DNA of 64,000 nucleotides from Azoarcus_F sp048158365 (GTDB taxonomy: Bacteria; Pseudomonadota; Gammaproteobacteria; Burkholderiales; Rhodocyclaceae), in assembly GCA_048158365.1 (NCBI GenBank), contig JBLLNL010000006.1; one strand, given 5' to 3'. Position 1 is the stretch's first letter. Each line of letters opens with the position of its first letter. Below are positions 25,821 to 35,440 of this stretch, piece after piece. The notes under the pieces were generated by a model. That model did no database searches. It was not told the DNA's origin and was given only the letters and a program-made list of their open reading frames with translations. The translations under genes and the position numbers were made by a program.

Positions 25821-28800
25821 TCAGGGGTCGGCCCGGACCGCGTGCAACAGTTCCCGCGCGGCCTGAACCCGTTGTTTGATCTCCGGCAGATCGGCTCGCC
25901 GGATCAGCTTGTCCGGACCGGACATGCGGGTGTGCTTGTCCTTCTGGATCAGGAAGATCACCTTGGCCGGATCGATGGGCGCATCGGCGGCGAACTGGAT
26001 CGTGAGCTGTGCCTCGGTGGCATCGAGCTTGTTCACGCCGAAGGGCTTGACCAGCAGGCGCAGGCGGTGGGTTTCGATCAGCGTCTGGGTCTGTACCGGC
26101 ATGTCGCCGAATCGATCGACCAGTTCTTCCTGCAACTCGCGCAGCGCGTCTTCCGCTTCGCAGTTTGCGAGCCGTTTGTAAAGCGTCAGCCGTTCCTGCA
26201 CGTCCGGACAGTAGTCGCTCGGCAATAGCGCCGGGCTGTGCAGATTGATCTCCGACACCACGTCCAGCGGCTGGGTGAGATCGGTTTCCTTGCCGGCCTG
26301 CAGATCACGCACCGCGCGTTTCAGCATCTCGGTGTAGAGCGAGAAGCCGATCTGCTGGATCTCGCCCGACTGGTTCTCGCCAAGCACTTCGCCCGCACCG
26401 CGGATCTCCAGATCGTGCATCGCCAGATAGAAACCGGCGCCCAGGTCTTCCATCATCGTGATCGCCTCCAGTCGTTTCTGCGCACTCGCGGTCGGCTTCG
26501 CGTCCGGGTGGGTCAGCAGGTAGGCGTAGGCCTGGTGGTGGCTGCGTCCGACCCGCCCGCGCAGCTGGTGGAGCTGGGCGAGGCCGAATCGGTCGGCCCG
26601 GTTGATGAGGATGGTGTTCGCGGTGGGGATGTCGATACCGGTCTCGATGATCGTGGTGCAGAGCAGCAGGTTCGCGCGTTGTTGGGTGAAATCGCGCATC
26701 ACCCGCTCGAGTTCGCGCTCGGGTAACTGTCCGTGTCCCACCGCGATGCGTGCCTCCGGCAGCAGTTCGGTCAGGGCATTGCGCATGTTCTCGATGGTCT
26801 CGACTTCGTTGTGCAGGAAATACACCTGACCGCCGCGCTTGAACTCGCGCAGCACCGCCTCCCGGATGATGCCGCGGCTGTAGCGCTGCACGAAGGTCTT
26901 GATCGACAGGCGTTTTTGCGGCGCGGTCGCGATCACGGAGAACTCGCGCAGTCCTTCCAGCGCCAGTCCCAGCGTGCGCGGAATCGGGGTGGCGGTCAGC
27001 GTGAGGATGTCGACCTCGCTGCGCAGCGATTTCAGGGCTTCCTTCTGGCGCACGCCGAAGCGATGCTCCTCGTCGATGATCACCAGCCCCAGGCGCTTGA
27101 ACTGCACGTCCTTCTGCAACAGTCGGTGGGTACCGATGATGATGTCGACCTTGCCATTGGCGAGCAGCTTGAGCGCCTCGGCCTGTTCCCTGGTCGACTT
27201 GAATCGTGACAGCTCGGCGACCTTGACCGGCCAGTCCGCAAAGCGATCTGAAAAGGTCTGCCAGTGCTGCTCGGCGAGCAGCGTGGTCGGCGTAAGGATC
27301 GCGACCTGCTTGCCGTCCGCGACCGCGACGAAGGCGGCGCGCAGCGCGACCTCGGTCTTGCCGAATCCGACGTCGCCACAGACCAGCCTGTCCATGGGCC
27401 GGCCGCTCCTCATGTCCTCGACCGCCGCGTCGATCGCGGCCTGCTGATCGGGCGTCGTTTCGAAACCGAAGCCCTCCGCGAAGGCCTCCAGGTCGTGCTG
27501 CTTGAAGTCGAAGCGATGGCCGGGGCGGGTCGCACGCTTCGCATACAGTGCGAGCAGTTCGGCCGCGGTATCCCTGACCTGCAGCGCAGCCTTCTTCTTG
27601 GCCTTTTCCCACTGGCCCGATCCGAGCCGGTGCAGGCCGACCGCCTCGGGGTCCGCGCCGGCGTAGCGGGTGATCACATGCAGCTGGGCCACCGGCACGT
27701 AGAGCTTGTCGCCGTTGGCGTATTCGAGATGTAGGAATTCGGTGTCTCCCTCGCCCAGGTCCATGTGGATCAGACCGATGTAACGGCCCACACCATGCGA
27801 CACGTGAACGACTGGATCGCCCGGCTTCAGTTCGGACAGATCGCGCAACCAGCCTTCCATCGTCGCGGCCTTGCGATTGTCGCGACGCGCCCGGGCTCTT
27901 GCGGTCAATGCGTAGAGCTCGGTTTCGGTGATGATTGCGAGCTTCGCTGCGGGAAGCTGGAAACCGGTCGCCAGCGGACCGACCGCAAGTCCGACGACCG
28001 CATCCGAGGACAGAAACCCGGACAGGTCGCTTGCGGTCGGCAGCATCAGACCGTAGTCGGAAAAGTACTCGGCCATGGTCTCGCGGCGCCCGGCCGATTC
28101 GGCCAGCACCAGCACCCGTCCACCGGCTTTGCACCAGTCGCCGTCCAGATACGCCTTGAGCCGATGCAAGGGGTCGGTGGCCTTGCGATCGACCGCGACC
28201 TCCGGCAGCGACAGCACCTCCGCGCTGGCCGCGCGCGGCTCGGGCGGCTCCGTGTGCGCCTCGATCGCGACTCGGGGACGCTGCTTCAGCGCGACGTAGA
28301 AATCCTCCTGACCGAGGAACAGATCCTCGGGCGGCAGCACCGGCCGACTACGGTCTCCTTTGAGCAGATCGTAGCGGGAACGGGTGTCCCGCCAGAACTC
28401 GTCGATGGCGGCCGGTACGTCATGATGCAGGACGACCACCGCATCGGCGGGCAGGTAATCGAACAGTGTGGCGGTGTGGTCGAAGAACAGGGGCAGGAAG
28501 TACTCGATACCGGCCGGCGCGATGCCGTTGGAGACATCCTTGTACAGCGCCACCCTGGACGGGTCACCTTCGAAGGTCTCCCGGAAACGGCTCCTGAAAC
28601 GGGTCCGACCGGCCTCGTCCAGCGGAAACTCCCGCGCCGGCAGCAGACGGATCTCGGGGACCGGAAACACGGTTCGCTGGGTGTCCGGGTCGAAAGTCCT
28701 GATGCTCTCGATCTCGTCGTCGAAGAGGTCGATCCGGTAGGGCAGGGTGGCGCCCATCGGGAACAGGTCGATCAGCCCGCCACGCACCGAGAACTCGCCT

Positions 28801-29330
28801 GGGCTCACCACCTGGGCGACATGCGCATAGCCCGCCATCGCCATCTGGTTGCGCAGGCGCTCGATGTCCAGCGTCTCGCCCTGCTTCAGAAAGAAGGTGT
28901 AGGCCGCCATGAAGGCCGGCGGCGCCATGCGGTAGAGCGCGGTGGAGGCCGGAACGAGCACGACGTCGGTTTCGGCCCGGGTCAGCGAGTACAGCGTGGA
29001 CAGACGCTCCGAGATCAGATCCTGGTGCGGCGAGAAACTGTCGTAGGGCAGGGTTTCCCAGTCCGGAAGCATGTGCGCGCGCAGCTCCGGGGCGACCCAG
29101 CCCAGTTCCTCGTGGAGTCGCTGTGCGTCTATCGGATTGGCGCAGACGAGCAGAAGCGGCTTTCCGTGCGCGGCCAGTTGCGCGACCGCTATTGCATCGG
29201 ACGAGCCGACCAGGCCCTGCAGCGCGATGCGCTCGCCGGAGGCGGGCAGCCGCAATGAGGAGACGACGGGAAGCAGGCAATTCAGGGCCGGAGACATGTA
29301 GGAACGATGCAGCGCTGAAGGGACGCGCAT
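25821..29330 (-). CDS. mfd: Transcription-repair coupling factor Mfd
   Basis: DNA translocase that removes RNA polymerase stalled at lesions and recruits UvrA. The 1169-aa product has the UvrB-like N-terminal part (LLLVCANPIDAQRL, LPDWETLPYDSFSPH), the RNA-polymerase-interacting CarD-like domain (GDPVVHVSHGVGRYIGL), and the RecG-like helicase motor with Walker A GDVGFGKTEVA, DEEH box (IIDEEHRFGV), TATPIPRT and QLRGRVGRS, then the C-terminal TRCF domain. Full family length. The ATG at 29330 has only a weak RBS; ATG 29297 (MSPALNCL) is an alternative start. Confidence 0.96.
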   Translation of the reverse strand: MRVPSALHRSYMSPALNCLLPVVSSLRLPASGERIALQGLVGSSDAIAVAQLAAHGKPLLLVCANPIDAQRLHEELGWVAPELRAHMLPDWETLPYDSFSPHQDLISERLSTLYSLTRAETDVVLVPASTALYRMAPPAFMAAYTFFLKQGETLDIERLRNQMAMAGYAHVAQVVSPGEFSVRGGLIDLFPMGATLPYRIDLFDDEIESIRTFDPDTQRTVFPVPEIRLLPAREFPLDEAGRTRFRSRFRETFEGDPSRVALYKDVSNGIAPAGIEYFLPLFFDHTATLFDYLPADAVVVLHHDVPAAIDEFWRDTRSRYDLLKGDRSRPVLPPEDLFLGQEDFYVALKQRPRVAIEAHTEPPEPRAASAEVLSLPEVAVDRKATDPLHRLKAYLDGDWCKAGGRVLVLAESAGRRETMAEYFSDYGLMLPTASDLSGFLSSDAVVGLAVGPLATGFQLPAAKLAIITETELYALTARARARRDNRKAATMEGWLRDLSELKPGDPVVHVSHGVGRYIGLIHMDLGEGDTEFLHLEYANGDKLYVPVAQLHVITRYAGADPEAVGLHRLGSGQWEKAKKKAALQVRDTAAELLALYAKRATRPGHRFDFKQHDLEAFAEGFGFETTPDQQAAIDAAVEDMRSGRPMDRLVCGDVGFGKTEVALRAAFVAVADGKQVAILTPTTLLAEQHWQTFSDRFADWPVKVAELSRFKSTREQAEALKLLANGKVDIIIGTHRLLQKDVQFKRLGLVIIDEEHRFGVRQKEALKSLRSEVDILTLTATPIPRTLGLALEGLREFSVIATAPQKRLSIKTFVQRYSRGIIREAVLREFKRGGQVYFLHNEVETIENMRNALTELLPEARIAVGHGQLPERELERVMRDFTQQRANLLLCTTIIETGIDIPTANTILINRADRFGLAQLHQLRGRVGRSHHQAYAYLLTHPDAKPTASAQKRLEAITMMEDLGAGFYLAMHDLEIRGAGEVLGENQSGEIQQIGFSLYTEMLKRAVRDLQAGKETDLTQPLDVVSEINLHSPALLPSDYCPDVQERLTLYKRLANCEAEDALRELQEELVDRFGDMPVQTQTLIETHRLRLLVKPFGVNKLDATEAQLTIQFAADAPIDPAKVIFLIQKDKHTRMSGPDKLIRRADLPEIKQRVQAARELLHAVRADP

Positions 29331-29394
29331 TATCCTACTTCTTTACACGGATGGCTTCAGTCAATGTCTCGCCGCCAGACTGGCCGATTCCAGG

Positions 29395-30039
29395 TCATCT
29401 CGTTTCGACGAGCCAGCCCGACAGGATGGGTTGGCCGACGACGGTGCAGCCGAGCCGCTCCAGCCAGTCGCCGACCACCCGGTTGGAGTTGTGATTCAGG
29501 CTGTAGGGCGTCGGGTGTTCGATGAAGACGGACGGATTGACGACGCCGGGAAAAAGCGCGTCCGCGGCCGCCTCGAACATACTGTCCAGATCCTGCCGCA
29601 GGTGCCGGACCGCGTCGGCGTCGACGACGAGTTCATGGGCTGCGGAGATCATGAGGCCGGTCTGCAGCTTGAGCGTGTCCGGGCGCGGCGGATGAAGGAG
29701 GTGCTGCCGCCCGAGTGCGGCCCGGGTCGGCCACAGCAGGGCCCGCAGGCCGCTGCCGAAGCCGGTCCGATCGAGCACATAATAGTTCCAGTCGCCGTAT
29801 GAATAGCGCGTCGCGCCGCCCTCGTCGGTCGGAAGAACGAGACTGGTGTGCCGGCCGTGGTCGAGGATGAAGATGCTGACGGGCCTGGGCGGATCCTCCG
29901 GCGGGATCACGACGGTCGTGCACGCGCTCAGCAGCGCGCTTGCCGCGATCGCGCACAGGACGGAGAGCGCCGATCGAGCGCCTCGATCATGCGTCGAACC
30001 TGTCGTCAGAATATGCGAATCGCATGCCATACATCGCAT
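29395..30039 (-). CDS. Predicted lipoprotein, DUF2459-like
   Basis: A 214-aa product with a hydrophobic stretch ending in a lipobox (LLSAC, Cys40), so probably attached to a membrane in the periplasm. The mature part contains HGRHTSLVLPT, YSYGDWNYYVL and LWPTRAALG, resembling the DUF2459 family, whose function is unknown. The n-region is unusually long if ATG 30039 is used; the second Met at codon 4 is an alternative but does not shorten it much. It is 36 nt downstream of amrS and may be the last gene of that operon. Confidence 0.6.
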   Translation of the reverse strand: MRCMACDSHILTTGSTHDRGARSALSVLCAIAASALLSACTTVVIPPEDPPRPVSIFILDHGRHTSLVLPTDEGGATRYSYGDWNYYVLDRTGFGSGLRALLWPTRAALGRQHLLHPPRPDTLKLQTGLMISAAHELVVDADAVRHLRQDLDSMFEAAADALFPGVVNPSVFIEHPTPYSLNHNSNRVVGDWLERLGCTVVGQPILSGWLVETR

Positions 30040-30075
30040 CTCAACCCTGCATGTTCGCGTCGCGCGCGCTCGCGC

Positions 30076-31148
<1,073 letters not shown>

Positions 31149-31152
<4 letters not shown>

Positions 31153-31760
31153 GTCGGAACCTGCTCGGTGGTGTGCCGGGCATTCAAGGTCGCAGCCGCG
31201 TCGGACTCCGACCATTTGCGGACGGTGTAGGTTGCGGCCATCAGGTTGGGTGCGGGTCGGTCCGCAGCCAGCCCCGCCTTGTGCTTGAGTGCAGCCAGGA
31301 ATGCGGCTGGATCCGGCAACTGCTCCCATACCTGTGGCAGGAAGGTCGCACTGCGGCAGCCGGAAAACAGGATGACGCCATCCTGTCCCGGGCGGAGCTT
31401 GCGCGCAAGCTCCGCCTCGTCCTTGAACTCGACGAACTCGGGTTCGGACAGCAGTGACACCTCGATCTCCAGGTCCGGCAGCTCATCTGCGGTGACCGGC
31501 GGAAAGCGTGGATCCCGCGCGGCGGCCGCGACCGCATTGATGTCCAGATCCTCGCCCAGGGATCGTTGCGCCCGGATACTGCCGACGCAGCCGCGCAGAT
31601 CCCCGTCCTTTTTCAGCGTGACGAAGCATGCTGCCCGCTCGGACAGCCAGCGGGGTGTGCGCTCCGGAGTCGGTACCAGGCGACCAAGGTGCTGCGCGAT
31701 CGCCGCGCGCGCACGGGTCAGCAGTTCGGGGCCGATTTCAGTGTCTGAGGGCAGCGTCAT
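31149..31760 (-). CDS. amrA: AmmeMemoRadiSam system protein A (AMMECR1 domain)
   Basis: The 203-aa product from ATG 31760 is an AMMECR1-domain protein: WLSERAACFVTLKKDGDLRGCVGSI is split over its core, with the hallmark LRGCVG motif, and PDLEIEVSLLSEPEF follows. The human homologue AMMECR1 has no established biochemical role. It lies inside a tight operon, overlapping the Memo gene by 23 nt and the radical SAM gene by 4 nt. A longer frame to 31805 is less likely because it has no family match. Confidence 0.88.
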
Positions 31761-32571
31761 GATCCGACTCCTGACAGAAGGCGAGGCTCGCATAGCCGAC
31801 GACACTGCTGCGGTCGCCGGCGGTATCTCCGGAATTGCGCAGATCGATCAGTTGCGGCCTGAGCCCGCGCGAGGCGGCCAGACGCAGCAGACCGTTCAAC
31901 GGTCGCGCGCCACAGGCCTGCTCGGGGTCCAGCGTACTGCGCAGCTTCATGATGTCGGCGATGGTGCCGCGGTCGATCGAGCGCGCTTCGTCGTAGCGAT
32001 GGTAATGAGACAGGTCCGAACTGATCACGATCAGCGTTTCGTCACCGCCCCACAGGACTGACAGTAAGTCGGCCACCGCCTCCGGCGGGGCGTCGCCCAC
32101 CAGCAAGGGCACCAGTTCGAAGCGATCGAGCATGGTCTGCAGAAACGGCAACTGAACCTCGAGGCAGTGCTCGAAGGCATGCGGCCGATCATCCACGACC
32201 ACGTCGTCGCGCCGTTGCAGCGTACGCCATGCGCCCTGGTCCAGCGGCACGACGCCCAGTGGGGTGCTGAAGCTCTGTGCGGCGGGTAGCGCGAAACTGC
32301 GCACCGGCACGCGGTGGGCCGGTCCGAGCAGGACGACGCGCTCGATCCGGTGACGCAGGCGCGCAAGGCGCGCGTAGCCCTGGGCCGCGATGGCGCCGGA
32401 GTAGATGTAGCCGGCATGCGGCACGACCAGCACCTTCGGAGCGTTGCTGTCGACCGCCCCGTCGCTTGCAGCCAGAGCGAGCAGTTCATTTACCAGGTTC
32501 TGCAGCACGCGGGGGTCGGCGGGGTAGAACATGCCCGCCACGGCGGCCGGGCGTATTGAAGCGGTGGCCAT
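31738..32571 (-). CDS. amrB: AmmeMemoRadiSam system protein B (Memo family)
   Basis: The 277-aa product from ATG 32571 belongs to the Memo family, related in fold to class III extradiol dioxygenases. Conserved histidine-containing motifs are visible: VVPHAGYIYSG (His52), LLGPAHRVP, FEHCLEVQLPFLQ and ISSDLSHYH, forming the putative metal site. It is the first gene of the three-gene operon memo-amrA-amrS on the minus strand. The upstream extension to 32664 has no family match. Function in bacteria unknown; the human homologue has been linked to redox control. Confidence 0.88.
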   Translation of the reverse strand: MATASIRPAAVAGMFYPADPRVLQNLVNELLALAASDGAVDSNAPKVLVVPHAGYIYSGAIAAQGYARLARLRHRIERVVLLGPAHRVPVRSFALPAAQSFSTPLGVVPLDQGAWRTLQRRDDVVVDDRPHAFEHCLEVQLPFLQTMLDRFELVPLLVGDAPPEAVADLLSVLWGGDETLIVISSDLSHYHRYDEARSIDRGTIADIMKLRSTLDPEQACGARPLNGLLRLAASRGLRPQLIDLRNSGDTAGDRSSVVGYASLAFCQESDHDAALRH

Positions 32572-32779
32572 GGGTGTCGATCTCCACGACGGTGTTGACG
32601 TTCCCTTGCGGGCCCGAATCAGGGACGTTCCGCATGATCCAAGTATAGGCGCTTTGTGCCGCACGCAAGTAGCCTGCGAGCATGCCGAACCGCGCGTCCT
32701 CCCACGGGGTTGTGCCCGGTCGTGACGCGTGGTCGTGCAAGGCCATGCATGGACCCGGCTCTACGGGTGCGCTTCAGGT

Positions 32780-32785
32780 TAATAT
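32780..32785 (+). promoter_or_regulatory. Possible -10 element 7 nt before the ispD start
   Basis: TAATAT matches a sigma-70 -10 hexamer and ends 7 nt before the chosen ispD ATG, so the transcript would start at or next to the AUG. No Shine-Dalgarno is seen upstream of that ATG. No good -35 is visible at 17 nt. The rest of 32572-32779, between amrB and ispD, shows nothing else. Confidence 0.35.
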
Positions 32786-32792
32786 CCGGCGC

Positions 32793-33494
32793 ATGCAGGC
32801 CTTTCACCCCAGACATTTCGCGATCGTCCCCGCTGCCGGCTCGGGTAGCCGGATGCGCTCCGAGAAACCCAAGCAATACCTTCCACTGCTCGGACGTCCG
32901 CTGATCCACCACGCGTTGTCGGTATTGTGTGCCTTGCCCGACATCGACAAGGTGTTCGTCGTGCTGTCGGTCGATGACCTCGAGTGGCGCAAACATGACT
33001 GGCGCGGCCTGGGCGACAAGATGCTTCCGCTGTTCTGTGGCGGCGCCACCCGTGCCGACAGCGTGCTAGGTGGTTTGCGTGCGATTGCGGCGGATGTCGA
33101 ACAGTCGGACTGGATTCTGGTGCACGATGCGGCCAGGCCCTGTATCGCACCGTGGCATGTCGAGAAGCTGATTCGCGAGGTCGCGCACGAGGAGGTGGGC
33201 GGCCTGCTCGCGGTGCCGGTGGCCGATACGCTCAAGCTCGCGGACGAACGGGGTCATGTCAGCAAGACCGTGCCGCGGGAGCGGCTGTGGCAGGCGCAGA
33301 CCCCACAGATGTTCCGTTACGTGATGCTGCGGCGCGCCCTCGAAGCGGCGCGCGACGTCACCGACGAGGCGAGCGCGATCGAAGCGGCCGGGCTGCATCC
33401 ACGTCTGGTGCTGTCGGATGCGACCAATCTGAAGGTGACCTATCCGCTCGACATGCATCTGGCCGAATGGATTCTGCGTAATCGGGAGGCGTGA
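32793..33494 (+). CDS. ispD: 2-C-methyl-D-erythritol 4-phosphate cytidylyltransferase
   Basis: MEP-pathway enzyme making CDP-ME from MEP and CTP. The 233-aa product from ATG 32793 shows the glycine-rich CTP loop VPAAGSGSRM (12-21) with KPKQYL (25-30), then VHDAARPC, and AVPVADTLK with QTPQMFR. The upstream frame to 32682 has no family similarity. ispF follows after 6 nt, forming the usual ispDF pair. Confidence 0.95.
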   Translation: MQAFHPRHFAIVPAAGSGSRMRSEKPKQYLPLLGRPLIHHALSVLCALPDIDKVFVVLSVDDLEWRKHDWRGLGDKMLPLFCGGATRADSVLGGLRAIAADVEQSDWILVHDAARPCIAPWHVEKLIREVAHEEVGGLLAVPVADTLKLADERGHVSKTVPRERLWQAQTPQMFRYVMLRRALEAARDVTDEASAIEAAGLHPRLVLSDATNLKVTYPLDMHLAEWILRNREA

Positions 33495-33500
33495 GGATTG

Positions 33501-34007
33501 ATGAAGGCATGGAGCATCGGGATTCGGGTCGGGCAGGGCTTCGACGTGCATGCGCTGGTTCCGGGGCGCGCATTGATCATCGGCGGCGTACGGATTCCGT
33601 TTTCCTCGGGCCTGCTCGGTCATTCGGATGCAGATGTGTTACTGCATGCGCTCACCGATGCATTGCTGGGCGCGGCCGGGCTCGGCGACATCGGGCGGAT
33701 GTTTCCGGACACCGATCCGGCTCACGCGGGCGCCGACAGCCGGATCCTGTTGCGCAATGCCTTCGCCGCGGTGACTCAAATGGGATTCGGAGTGGTCAAT
33801 GTCGACGCGACCGTGATCTGCAGGGCGCCGCGCATCCTGCCGCATGTACCGATGATGGCGGCGAACATCGCGCAGGATCTCGGTATCGACCGTGAATGCG
33901 TGAACATCAAGGGCAAGACCACCGAGAAGCTCGGCTTCACCGGACGGGGCGAGGGCATCGCAGCACAGGTGGTCGTGCTGATCGCCAGCACCCGGGATGA
34001 CGGCTGA
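33501..34007 (+). CDS. ispF: 2-C-methyl-D-erythritol 2,4-cyclodiphosphate synthase
   Basis: Converts CDP-ME 2-phosphate to MEcPP; trimeric zinc enzyme. The 168-aa product has zinc ligands Asp15 and His17 in GFDVHAL, HSDADVLLHALTDALLG (third ligand His), and the KGKTTEKLGFTGRGEGI C-terminal segment that lines the shared active site. A TTG at 33498 precedes the ATG at 33501; ATG is preferred. The 3' end overlaps thpR by 11 nt. Confidence 0.96.
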   Translation: MKAWSIGIRVGQGFDVHALVPGRALIIGGVRIPFSSGLLGHSDADVLLHALTDALLGAAGLGDIGRMFPDTDPAHAGADSRILLRNAFAAVTQMGFGVVNVDATVICRAPRILPHVPMMAANIAQDLGIDRECVNIKGKTTEKLGFTGRGEGIAAQVVVLIASTRDDG

Positions 34008-34560
34008 CACGCGGGCCGGGTCCTTGCGTGTCTTTTTCGCGCTGTGGCCGGATGTCCCGCTGGCCCGCCGCCTTCACGCCTGCGGACGCCGGTTTCGCAT
34101 CGGTCCGGACGTGCGCCTGATGCAAACGGACACTCTGCACCTGACGCTGGTCTTCCTCGGCGACGTTGCGTTGGCGCGCATCGGGGCGCTGAAGGCGGTT
34201 GCCGACGGCATCGAGTTCGACCCCTTCGAACTCCAGCTGAATGTCATCGACTGCTGGCCGAGAAAGCGCATCACGTGGATCGGTGCCAGTGAAACACCGG
34301 ATGCGCTGCTGTCGCTGGCGGGCTCGTTGAGCGCCAGGCTGGACGATGCGGGATTCGCGCACGAGCATCGTCGTTTCGTGCCGCATCTGACGCTGTTACG
34401 CAGATCGGTCCTGCCTGCGGTGCGCCAGACGATCGCACCGCTGCCCTGGCCGGTCCGCTCGTTCGTGCTGGTCGCATCGCGCAGAATGGCCGATGGGGCG
34501 CATTACGAAGTGCTCGGTCGCTGGTCCGGCGTTCGGCCTTGCCCGATTCGGCCAGGTTGA
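33997..34560 (+). CDS. thpR: RNA 2',3'-cyclic phosphodiesterase (2H family)
   Basis: Formerly called 2'-5' RNA ligase; hydrolyses 2',3'-cyclic phosphates in vitro. The 187-aa product has two HxT motifs, His48-x-Thr50 (LHLTLVFLG) and His130-x-Thr132 (VPHLTLLR), the catalytic pair of 2H phosphoesterases. It overlaps ispF by 11 nt, so it is probably part of the ispD-ispF transcript. It is convergent with the next gene. Confidence 0.92.
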   Translation: MTADTRAGSLRVFFALWPDVPLARRLHACGRRFRIGPDVRLMQTDTLHLTLVFLGDVALARIGALKAVADGIEFDPFELQLNVIDCWPRKRITWIGASETPDALLSLAGSLSARLDDAGFAHEHRRFVPHLTLLRRSVLPAVRQTIAPLPWPVRSFVLVASRRMADGAHYEVLGRWSGVRPCPIRPG

Positions 34561-34577
34561 CTGATCTGAAGGGCGGG

Positions 34578-34612
34578 TGTCTCGCGGGGAAAGCGAGACA
34601 GGGTTTCGACCC
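34578..34612 (+). terminator. Candidate terminator hairpins between thpR and the host-attachment gene
   Basis: TGTCTCGC (34578-34585) pairs perfectly with GCGAGACA (34593-34600) across a 7-nt loop. A second small stem GGGT-TTCG-ACCC follows at 34601-34612 with a stable UUCG tetraloop. They lie 17 nt after the thpR stop, between convergent genes. No proper T-run follows, so the terminator call is tentative. Confidence 0.45.
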
Positions 34613-34675
34613 GGTTTCGGTTCTTGCCCTTTCGATTCAGAGCAATCAAATTGGCTGACAATGGCCGATCACCCA

Positions 34676-35116
34676 TTACAGGAGCAGGCAGGCGCCGAGG
34701 CGCTCCTTGAGCTGTGGCTCGGTGGACTTGGTGTAATCCTTTTCGAATCGGTCGGTGATCAGTTGCGCGGTCGGATGGTCTAGGACAGTATTGAGCAGTC
34801 CCATGAAGGCGGGCGGCGCCACCACGACGGCTCTCCCGAATGCGTTCCGGGTTCGGCCATGATAGAGTTCCTGGGCCAGTTCCTGGGCAAATACTCGGGC
34901 TTCATGCTCTTTTGGCTGGGTCTGGGGCTGCTTGGCACCGTGACCGTTGCCGACCGACGCCATGGCGCCGGGTCGATCGGTTACGAGTTCGGAATTCTTA
35001 AATCGGCTTTCAGGGTGGATCAGTTCCTTGATCAGCTTGAGGCCCTTGTTGGGGCCGAGATTTTCGTAGAGCCGGGCAAGGCTGGCATTGGCAACCAGAA
35101 TCCAGGTAATAGCCAT
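34676..35116 (-). CDS. Host-attachment-type protein (PF10116-like)
   Basis: The 146-aa product from ATG 35116 resembles proteins annotated as required for attachment to host cells: MAITWILVANASLARLYE, RPGAMAS, VFAQELAQEL, VVVAPPAFMGLL and ITDRFEKDYTK. It appears cytosolic with no signal peptide. GGAGG lies 7 nt before the ATG, which fixes this start over the longer frame to 35197. True role is unknown; the family name comes from an Agrobacterium phenotype. It is transcribed alone. Confidence 0.7.
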   Translation of the reverse strand: MAITWILVANASLARLYENLGPNKGLKLIKELIHPESRFKNSELVTDRPGAMASVGNGHGAKQPQTQPKEHEARVFAQELAQELYHGRTRNAFGRAVVVAPPAFMGLLNTVLDHPTAQLITDRFEKDYTKSTEPQLKERLGACLLL

Positions 35117-35371
35117 CGTATACCTCCGAGCGAGCGTTGATGATCCGGAGGTCCGTCGTGACCCGTTCATCGAGGGGCACGTGGCGTCGGCATGCATGCC
35201 ACGACCGATCGGGCAAATGCCCGGTCATGCCTGCATTCCACAGTTGTTCCCGGAACTGCAGTCCATCCTTCTCTCGAACAGGTGTGGCGACCCTCCGTCC
35301 TGCGCAGGCAGTGTTTCCAGCTTAGACCGGGAAGCACCGGCTGGCAAATGGTCGCTGTGCCGAGACACCAA

Positions 35372-35440
35372 GGCCTCGATCCCGTCCGACGGTCGTCGGG
35401 CGTGGGGTCAGAGCGACGACCGTCGGACGGGATCGAGGCC
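35372..35440. repeat. 27-bp perfect inverted repeat at the 3' end of mtfA
   Basis: Bases 35372-35398 and 35414-35440 are exact reverse complements (27 bp) around a 15-nt loop. The right arm codes for the last residues of MtfA (LDPVRRSSL), so the repeat looks like an inverted duplication of the end of the coding sequence placed just downstream of the stop (35408-35410). No T-run follows on the minus strand, so it is not a classic intrinsic terminator, though it may stabilise the mRNA end. Bases 35117-35371 show no gene and nothing else recognised. Confidence 0.85.

Noticed and set aside
26305..28134. 609-codon minus-strand open frame
   Set aside because: Overlaps mfd in another frame of the same strand; arginine-rich shadow.
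27765..29258. 497-codon plus-strand open frame
   Set aside because: Antisense to mfd; no domain, biased composition.
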